Positions 56,092-61,976 of a stretch of DNA of 61,976 bases are shown piece after piece. Location: assembly GCA_009837445.1 (NCBI GenBank), contig VXTM01000016.1:1-61976 (forward strand), read 5' to 3'. The position numbers and the translations under genes were made by a program. The notes beneath the pieces are model-generated. The model was not told the origin of the DNA. It did not search any database and saw only the letters and a program-made list of their open reading frames with translations. Numbering within the stretch: the first letter of the stretch is position 1; the number at the start of each line of letters is the position of its first letter. This DNA comes from Acidimicrobiaceae bacterium (lineage in GTDB: Bacteria; Actinomycetota; Acidimicrobiia; Acidimicrobiales; Aldehydirespiratoraceae).

Positions 56092-57821
56092 GACGACCGC
56101 TCGGCTTCGGCGGGGCGGCCGCGGTGGCGGTCGCGGCGGCCAGCATGACCATGGGCGACTTCCGGGCCGGTCAGCTGTCGCTGTTCCTGAGCCTGGCGGT
56201 GCTGGCGGTGAGCCTCGACCTGGTCTGGGGCTACGCAGGGATCCTCTCGCTGGGCCAGTTGCTGCCGTTCGGGATAGCGGCCTACAGCACGGCTCGTCTC
56301 GCGGCCGCCGCACCATCGGCGACCCTGCCGGGGCTGCTGCTGGCGACGCTGATCGGCGCGGCCGTCGCGGCCGGAGTGGGGATGGCTGCGTTCCGGCGTC
56401 GTCCCACGCCGGTGGTGGTCGGGCTGCTGACTCTGGTGCTGTCGCTCACCCTGGAGCAGATCGCGGAGCAGTGGCGCGATGTCACCGGAGGATTCAACGG
56501 CCTGACCGACGTCCCCCGCATCACCGCATTCGGGTCGGAATGGTCCGACAGCGCCCAGGACCTGTTCATCTCAGTGGCGGCGGTCGTGGTGATCACCGGA
56601 GTGGGCGTTCTCGTGCGCAAGCCCATAGGCGCAGTGCTCATCGGCGTCCGCGACAACGAGCGCCGCATGGAAGCCCTCGGCTACGACACCGTCGCCCTCA
56701 GAGTCTGGGTGTTCACCGTCGGGGGAGCGGTGGCCGGCTTGGCCGGCGCCCTCTATGTGCATCGAACCGGCTTCGTGTCGCCCCAGATCTTCGGCTTCGC
56801 CCTGGCAACCAACGTCGTGTTGTGGACCCTCGTCGGGGGGCGAGGAACGATCATCGGACCCGTCGTCGGCTCTCTGGCCATCAACTTCGCATCGGCCACC
56901 CTCGCCGATGTGTGGCTGCAGTACTGGACACTCGCCACCGGCGCGATCTTCGTGGCCGCGGTGACCCTCGTCCCGGAGGGACTGGTGCCGAGCCTCCTGC
57001 GGATGGCCGGACGCCCGGCCCGGCGTAGCCGCGAGCCGCGCCTGCTGGCCACGGCGCCTGCCGCCGCCGACGGCTCAGCGGTGTTCGAGGCGGCTGCCGT
57101 GTACAAGAGCTACGGATTCTTCAAAGTCCTCGATCGCGTCACGCTCACCATGGACGAACCGGAGCTGCGATGCCTCATCGGCCCCAACGGCGCGGGCAAG
57201 TCCACCCTCCTGGACATCCTCTGCGGCCAGCAGGACTGCCAGGACGGCTCGATCACCATGCTCGACCGGGACTGCACGGGCCTGAAGGCCTGGGAGTTCG
57301 CCCGCCACGGCGTGAGCCGCAAGTTCCAGTCGCCTCAGGTCATCGACTCGCTGTCGGTTGCCGAGAACATCGCGGTGGCCGCCTGGGGAGCCGATCCGTC
57401 TCCCTGGCGTCTGAGCGTCACCTCCTGGGAGGCCCGGGTGCCGCAGGCGTCGCTGCGGATCTTGGAGCGCACCGGACTTGACGCGCGGCTCGATTCCGGC
57501 GCCGGGGGCCTCTCCCACGGCGACAAGCAGTGGCTGGAGATCGCCATGGCCATGGCGGGTAACTGCCGGGTGCTGCTGCTGGACGAGCCGACGGCGGGCA
57601 TGACGGCCTCGGAGAGCCTGGCGGCCGCCGAGCTCCTGCGGGAGGTGCACACCGACTACCGGCTGCCGGTGCTGATCGTCGAGCACGACATGGCGTTCAT
57701 CCGGGCCGTGGCTGACCGGGTGACCGTGCTGGCCCGGGGCTCGCTGGTCGCCGACGGCACCGTCGCCGAAGTCGAGAGCGCCCCCGAAGTGGTCGCTGTG
57801 TACGGGGGAGTTGGCGACTGA
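56088..57821 (+). CDS. livM-livG: Fused ABC permease-ATPase, LivM-LivG (UrtC-UrtD) type
   Basis: 577 residues from GTG 56088. Residues about 1-320 are a LivM-type permease (LDLVWGYAGILSLGQLLPFGIAAY ... GVRDNERRMEALGYDTVALRVWVFTVGGAVAGLAGALY). Residues about 335-577 are a LivG-type ATPase: Walker A GPNGAGKST near 367, Q-loop RKFQSPQVIDSLSVAENI, signature GLSHGDKQWLEIAMAMA (LSHGD for LSGGQ), Walker B VLLLDEP. The frame is open upstream to 55542 but only as a shadow of livH. The fusion fixes permease and ATPase in one chain. Confidence 0.92.
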   Translation: MRRPLGFGGAAAVAVAAASMTMGDFRAGQLSLFLSLAVLAVSLDLVWGYAGILSLGQLLPFGIAAYSTARLAAAAPSATLPGLLLATLIGAAVAAGVGMAAFRRRPTPVVVGLLTLVLSLTLEQIAEQWRDVTGGFNGLTDVPRITAFGSEWSDSAQDLFISVAAVVVITGVGVLVRKPIGAVLIGVRDNERRMEALGYDTVALRVWVFTVGGAVAGLAGALYVHRTGFVSPQIFGFALATNVVLWTLVGGRGTIIGPVVGSLAINFASATLADVWLQYWTLATGAIFVAAVTLVPEGLVPSLLRMAGRPARRSREPRLLATAPAAADGSAVFEAAAVYKSYGFFKVLDRVTLTMDEPELRCLIGPNGAGKSTLLDILCGQQDCQDGSITMLDRDCTGLKAWEFARHGVSRKFQSPQVIDSLSVAENIAVAAWGADPSPWRLSVTSWEARVPQASLRILERTGLDARLDSGAGGLSHGDKQWLEIAMAMAGNCRVLLLDEPTAGMTASESLAAAELLREVHTDYRLPVLIVEHDMAFIRAVADRVTVLARGSLVADGTVAEVESAPEVVAVYGGVGD

Positions 57822-58507
57822 TGCGCCTCGAGGCCGCCAACCTGCGCTCCGGCTACGGCACCGTGCCCGTGCTCCACGCTGTGAGCCTCACCGTGTCGAG
57901 CGGCGAGATCGTTGCGCTGGTGGGCCGCAACGGAGCGGGCAAGACCACGCTGGTGAAGACCATCCTGGGTGTGCTGCGAGCCACCGGCGGTGCATTGCGC
58001 CTCGACGGCGTCGACATCACCCGGCTGCCGCCCTCGCGGCGGGTGCGGGCCGGTCTGCGGGCCACCTTCCAGGAACGGGCGCTCTTCGGCGCGCTTACCG
58101 TCAGCGACAATCTCCGCCTCAACGGCTTCAGTTCCGAGAGTCATCACCGGGTGCTGGACGTGTTCGGCCCCGCGCTGTCGGGCCGGGGCGCTCAGAGGAC
58201 CGGAACGCTGTCGGGAGGCGAGCAGAAGATGCTCTCCGCCGCGATCGCGCTGGCTACCGGGGCGCCGCTGCTGGTGATGGACGAACCCACTGAGGGCCTG
58301 CAGCCCTCCAACGTCGCCCTGCTGGGCGATCACATCGAATCGGCAAGGAAGGCCGGCCGGGGAGTGCTCCTCATCGAGCAGCACCTCGAGTTGGCCAAGC
58401 GACTTGCCGACCGGTTCATCGTCCTCGAGAAGGGCGAGGTCGTCGACGGCGGACCGGCTTCGGACTCCGACGTGGCGGCGCGGGTCGCCCGGCGGCTGTT
58501 GATCTGA
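57821..58507 (+). CDS. livF: ABC transporter ATPase, LivF/UrtE type
   Basis: 228 residues with Walker A GRNGAGKTT near residue 36, Q-loop TFQERALFGALTVSDNL, signature TLSGGEQKMLSAAIAL and Walker B LLVMDEPTEGL. The LivF-type GRNGAGKTT variant distinguishes it from the LivG half encoded just upstream. Its first base is the last base of the previous stop codon. It completes the importer. Confidence 0.93.
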   Translation: MRLEAANLRSGYGTVPVLHAVSLTVSSGEIVALVGRNGAGKTTLVKTILGVLRATGGALRLDGVDITRLPPSRRVRAGLRATFQERALFGALTVSDNLRLNGFSSESHHRVLDVFGPALSGRGAQRTGTLSGGEQKMLSAAIALATGAPLLVMDEPTEGLQPSNVALLGDHIESARKAGRGVLLIEQHLELAKRLADRFIVLEKGEVVDGGPASDSDVAARVARRLLI

Positions 58508-58528
58508 GCACACAAGGAGGAACAGGCC

Positions 58529-59893
58529 ATGACCGAACTCACCCAGATGAGCCTCGCCGAGGCCGCAGAGGCAGTCAAGACCGGCAAGGTGACCGCGACC
58601 GGCCTGGTGGAAGCGTGCCTCGCCCGGATCGAGCACACCGACGGATCGGTCGGCGCGTTCGCCTCCGTCCAGGCCGACGAGGCGCTCGCCGAGGCGGCCC
58701 GACTCGACGGGGGCGAAGCGAGCGGTCCGCTCCACGGCGTGCCGGTCGCGCTCAAGGACCTGATCTTCACCCAGGGAACACCCACCGAAGCCAACTGCGC
58801 GGCGCTCCGCGGCTTCACCCCCGAACGGGATGCGACTGTTGTGAGCCGGCTGCGCGGCGCCGGGGCGGTGATCATCGGCAAGACCAACACCCATGAACTG
58901 GCTTACGGCGTTTCGTGCCCGGCGTCGCGCAATCCATGGAACCCCCAGAGGATGACGGGTGGATCGTCGGGGGGAAGCGCCGCCAGCCTGGCCGCTCGCC
59001 AGGTGTTCGGGGCGCTGGGAACCGACACCGGGGGATCGGTGCGGATCCCGTCGAGCTACTGCGGAACCACCGGCATCAAGACCACTAGGGGAGCGGTCCC
59101 TCGCGACGGGGTGCACCTCATCTCGTGGACTTACGACACCGTCGGCCCGATGGCCCGAACGGCCGCCGACTGCGGGGCGCTGCTCGATGTCCTGGCCGGG
59201 TTCTCCCGGCAGGATCCGTACTCGTCCAAGACGCCCCTGGGAGCAGCCGGGGCGCCGGCAGGGCTTGTGCTGGGAGTTCCCGACAAGGGCTTCTTCGAGG
59301 GGTTCGAGACCGATCCCGAGGTGCGGGCGGCCATGGACGAGGCCGTCGACGTGCTCGGATCGGTCGTTGCCGAGGTGCGGACCGTGCGGGTGCCCAACAC
59401 CGCGGAGCACTTCGACGCGGGCGCCGCCATCGTGTTCGCGGAGTCGGCTGCGCTCCTGGAGGAACTGCGGTCCTCGAGCAACGAGCTCATCGGCGACGAA
59501 CCCCGCGCCATCATGGATTCCGGAGCTGAGATTCCGGGCACGGCGCTGGCTGCCGCCCAGGCCCGGCGTGTGTCCTTCGAGCGTGCCTGCCTCGATGTCT
59601 TCGAGGACCAGGGTGTCGACCTGATCGTCGCGCCCGTCACCCCCAACCAGGTTCTCGACCATGGTGCGGTCGAGCTGGGCGGCATCCCCTTGATTCCCGC
59701 CACGACGCAGTTCACGTTCCCGGTCAACGCCGCGGGACTGCCGGCAATCGCCCTGCCCGGAGGCTTCGCTGCCGACGGCATGCCCATCGGCTTCCAGATC
59801 ATCGCACGACCGTTCGCCGACCGGACCCTCGTGGCGGTGGGCGAGGCCTTCCAGAAGAGGACCGACCACCACGCGCAGACCCCCGGCCTGTAA
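58529..59893 (+). CDS. Amidase, amidase-signature family
   Basis: 454 residues. The Ser-cisSer-Lys triad region is intact: Lys76 in VALKDLIF, the Gly/Ser-rich TGGSSGGSAAS near residue 145, and the nucleophile segment GTDTGGSVRIPSSYCGTTGIK near 170. It hydrolyses an amide to the carboxylic acid and ammonia. AAGGAGG precedes the ATG. Being 21 bp after the amide-type importer genes and before an acyl-CoA ligase, it probably processes the imported compound. The exact substrate (for example an aryl-acetamide) is not visible. Confidence 0.9.
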   Translation: MTELTQMSLAEAAEAVKTGKVTATGLVEACLARIEHTDGSVGAFASVQADEALAEAARLDGGEASGPLHGVPVALKDLIFTQGTPTEANCAALRGFTPERDATVVSRLRGAGAVIIGKTNTHELAYGVSCPASRNPWNPQRMTGGSSGGSAASLAARQVFGALGTDTGGSVRIPSSYCGTTGIKTTRGAVPRDGVHLISWTYDTVGPMARTAADCGALLDVLAGFSRQDPYSSKTPLGAAGAPAGLVLGVPDKGFFEGFETDPEVRAAMDEAVDVLGSVVAEVRTVRVPNTAEHFDAGAAIVFAESAALLEELRSSSNELIGDEPRAIMDSGAEIPGTALAAAQARRVSFERACLDVFEDQGVDLIVAPVTPNQVLDHGAVELGGIPLIPATTQFTFPVNAAGLPAIALPGGFAADGMPIGFQIIARPFADRTLVAVGEAFQKRTDHHAQTPGL

Positions 59894-59932
59894 CGCCGCT
59901 GGGGCCGCTGGTAGACAGGTAGCGGAGGCAGG

Positions 59933-61225
59933 ATGGCGACCACGAGCGAGATGGACTGCTACGAGCCGATCGAGCGGGCCTCGGTCGATGAGCTGCGCAG
60001 CCTGCAACTGGCCCGGCTGCGCGAGATCGTGGCCTACGCCTACGCCAATGTAGAGCATTACCGGAGGTCGTTCGACGCCGCAGGCGCGGCTCCCGGTGAT
60101 CTGGCCGGTTTCGAGGACCTGGCCCGGTTCCCGCTGCTGGCCAAGGCGGACCTGCGCGACAACTACCCCTTCGGGATGTTCGCGGTGCCCCGAAGCGAGG
60201 TGGTTCGCGTCCATGCGTCGTCGGGAACCACCGGGAAGCCCACCGTGGTGGGCTACACCACCGAAGACATCGACGTGTGGGCGCAGCTGATGGCCCGCTC
60301 GATCTACGCGGCCGGGGGCCGGCCCGGCGATGTGGCCCACGTGGCCTACGGCTACGGGCTGTTCACCGGCGGGCTGGGCGCCCACTACGGAGCCGAGCGG
60401 CTGGGATGCACGGTCGTGCCGGTGTCGGGTGGCCAGACCGAGCGCCAGGTGACGCTGATCGCCGACTTCGAGCCCCGCATCATCCTGGTCACCCCGTCAT
60501 ACTGCCTGAACCTCATCGACGAGATGGAACAGCGGGGGATCGACCCGGTGTCATGCTCGCTCAAGGTCGGGATCTTCGGGGCGGAGCCGTGGACCGACGA
60601 GCTGCGGGCCGAGATCGAGGGCCGGCTGGGCATGGACGCGGTCGACATCTACGGGCTGTCGGAGGTGATGGGTCCGGGCGTGGCCCAGGAGTGCGTGGAC
60701 ACCAAGGACGGCCCCACGCTGTGGGAGGACCACTTCTATCCCGAGATCATCGACCCCGACACCGGCGAGGTGCTGGGTGAGGGAGCCTTCGGGGAGCTGG
60801 TGCTGACCGCGCTCACCAAGCGGGGACAGCCGGTGATCCGCTACCGCACCCGCGACCTCACCCGGCTGCTGCCGGGCACGGCCCGCACCATGCGCCGCAT
60901 CCAGCGGGTGACGGGCCGCTCCGACGACATGTTGATCGTGCGGGGGGTGAACGTGTTCCCCTCCCAGATCGAGGCCGAGATCCTCAAGGTCGACGGCCTG
61001 ACCCCCCACTTCCAGATCCACGTCGACCGCTCAGCCAACCTCGCGAGCCTCACCGTTCGGGTCGAGCGGGACCCGGCGAGCCGCCGCGCCGCCGACGAGC
61101 TGGGGACTGCCTTGGCGGACCACATCAAGGGCAACATCGGCGTGTCCGCCGAGGTGGCCGTAGCGGAGCCCGGAGAGGTGCCCCGCTCGGCGGGCAAGGC
61201 CCAGCGGGTCGTGCCCGCCGGCTAG
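59933..61225 (+). CDS. paaK: Phenylacetate-CoA ligase-like acyl-adenylate enzyme
   Basis: 430 residues, the PaaK size class. The AMP-binding motif is HASSGTTGKPTVVGYT near residue 95; GIFGAEPWTDELRAEIEGRLGMDAVDIYGLSEVMGPGVAQEC, YRTRDLTRLL and GRSDDMLIVRGVNVFPSQIE are PaaK-specific, and the C-terminal KAQRVV carries the usual catalytic Lys region. It activates an aryl-acetic or similar acid to the CoA thioester. It is next to the amidase, so import, amide hydrolysis and CoA activation may be consecutive steps. Confidence 0.88.
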   Translation: MATTSEMDCYEPIERASVDELRSLQLARLREIVAYAYANVEHYRRSFDAAGAAPGDLAGFEDLARFPLLAKADLRDNYPFGMFAVPRSEVVRVHASSGTTGKPTVVGYTTEDIDVWAQLMARSIYAAGGRPGDVAHVAYGYGLFTGGLGAHYGAERLGCTVVPVSGGQTERQVTLIADFEPRIILVTPSYCLNLIDEMEQRGIDPVSCSLKVGIFGAEPWTDELRAEIEGRLGMDAVDIYGLSEVMGPGVAQECVDTKDGPTLWEDHFYPEIIDPDTGEVLGEGAFGELVLTALTKRGQPVIRYRTRDLTRLLPGTARTMRRIQRVTGRSDDMLIVRGVNVFPSQIEAEILKVDGLTPHFQIHVDRSANLASLTVRVERDPASRRAADELGTALADHIKGNIGVSAEVAVAEPGEVPRSAGKAQRVVPAG

Positions 61226-61274
61226 GCGCGGCGAAGCCAGCTGACCGCTCGGCAAGCCACCTCTTGGACCGGGG

Positions 61275-61976
61275 TCACGGAGCCAGGTCTGCGCTGAGGT
61301 GGGCGTCGGGTCCCCAGCTTCGGGGATTGGAGGCGATCCGGTACAGGAACGCGGCGAATTGGGCTCTGGTGGCGGTACGGGCGGGGCAGAACATGTCGGG
61401 ACGGCATCCGGTGGTGATGTCGTGGGTGGACATCCAGTTGACGGCTGCGGAGAAGTAGCCGTCTGCGTCGACGTCGCTGAAGTTGTCGGCGGGTTCGGCG
61501 TCGGCGTCCATGTAGCGGTACAAGAACGCGGCGACATGGGCGCGGCTGGCGGAGCGGGCCCCGCAGAACATCGCACCAGAGTCCGGGGCGGCCTGCCTGC
61601 AGCCCACGGTCACGCCCGCCTGCGCGGCCCAGCCGATGGCGGCGTCCGCGTATGAGTCTGCGTCGACGTCGTCGAAGATGGCCGAGCCGAGCTGTTGAGG
61701 CTCGGGTTCGCCCGCGGCGCGCCAAAGGAGCGTCACTATCTGGCCGCGGGTGACGGGCCGGCCCGGGCAGAAGGAGTTGGCATCGCATCCGGTGGTGATG
61801 TTGTGGGCGAGCATCCAGCCCACCGCGGCTGCGAAGTAGTCGCCGGCCTCGACATCGTCGAAACGTTCCGCGGTCGCCCGGGCCAGCGGCAGCTCGGCGG
61901 TGCCGTCCTGGGTCTCCTCGACAGGCCCGCCGACGGGCCCTCCGCCGTCGCCGCCACCACCGCCGCCGCCACCACC
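61275..61976 (-). CDS. Secreted protein with three C-terminal SLH repeats (5' end outside the window)
   Basis: The frame is open to the window edge, so only the last 233 codons are seen. They begin with a poly-Gly stretch (nine Gly within the first eleven residues) and an acidic linker, then three S-layer-homology-type repeats: FDDVEAGDYFAAAVGWMLAHN, FDDVDADSYADAAIGWAAQAG and FSDVDADGYFSAAVNWMSTHD. Each is followed by T-x-GC, an FC motif and a T/S-R-x-x-x-x-x-LL/FLYR helix. The paired Cys in every repeat (GC...FC) suggests a disulfide per repeat. Such repeats anchor proteins to the cell envelope; the N-terminal function is unknown. Confidence 0.8.
   Translation of the reverse strand, partial: GGGGGGGGGDGGGPVGGPVEETQDGTAELPLARATAERFDDVEAGDYFAAAVGWMLAHNITTGCDANSFCPGRPVTRGQIVTLLWRAAGEPEPQQLGSAIFDDVDADSYADAAIGWAAQAGVTVGCRQAAPDSGAMFCGARSASRAHVAAFLYRYMDADAEPADNFSDVDADGYFSAAVNWMSTHDITTGCRPDMFCPARTATRAQFAAFLYRIASNPRSWGPDAHLSADLAP

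Noticed and set aside
57656..60385. A 909-codon open frame on the minus strand
   Set aside because: It is antisense to livF, the amidase and part of the CoA ligase, all strongly supported; the product is His/Gly/Arg-rich with no motifs.

Overview
The window is a stretch of GC-rich actinobacterial chromosome. Zinc-binding anti-sigma RsrA next to a SigR-type ECF sigma factor, the metalloprotease (DUF2342)-tilS-hpt block, folK-DUF2520-panC-coaX-lysS-clpC in the order known from Mycobacterium, and F420-type and kynurenine-pathway genes all point to Actinomycetota, most likely an uncultured Acidimicrobiia-like lineage (inference). No rRNA, tRNA or CRISPR array was found.

Positions 1 to about 23.5 kb are an accessory region ending in a P4-type tyrosine integrase (22307-23476). 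It holds an AbiEi/AbiEii-type toxin-antitoxin pair, a beta-propeller lipoprotein, scattered and partly truncated pieces of a type II Wadjet plasmid-defence system (jetA, jetC 3' fragment, jetB), and a single 1005-residue defence-type protein joining a modified-DNA-reader-like module, a GmrSD-type DUF262/DUF1524 nuclease and a Schlafen AlbA_2 domain. Between the last two lies a lower-GC island (about 12.0-16.2 kb). It encodes a MauE-thioredoxin-like membrane fusion, a Tat-exported cysteine-rich protein resembling the methylamine dehydrogenase light chain, a membrane protein split by one in-frame TGA, and a kelch/propeller lipoprotein. This methylamine-dehydrogenase-like island is the best candidate for an undescribed system.

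Positions 23.7-37.7 kb are core genome: sigR-rsrA redox control, tilS, hpt, a pseudo-phosphatase, folK, a DUF2520 protein, panC, coaX, lysS, a polyprenyl diphosphate synthase on the other strand, clpC, and an LppM-like protein carrying a degenerate HAD domain. Many junctions are ATGA/GTGA overlaps.

Positions 37.8-43.2 kb hold two LacI-type proteins (one without a DNA-binding domain), an SDR with His in place of the catalytic Tyr, a luciferase-like monooxygenase, a GcvT-like folate enzyme, and copies of a dispersed roughly 90-bp repeat.

Positions 43.3-51.8 kb are a tryptophan/kynurenine catabolic cluster (kmo, tryptophan dioxygenase, an alpha/beta hydrolase that may be the formamidase, LysR regulator, aldehyde dehydrogenase, DapA-family lyase, 3-hydroxyanthranilate dioxygenase, kynureninase). 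It is followed at 51.8-61.2 kb by an amide/branched-chain-type ABC importer with amidase and a phenylacetate-CoA-ligase-like enzyme. That operon is probably controlled by a divergent ArsR protein with two matching operator-like sites and a SRPBCC-periplasmic-binding-domain fusion as candidate cytoplasmic sensor. The window ends inside a secreted SLH-repeat protein.
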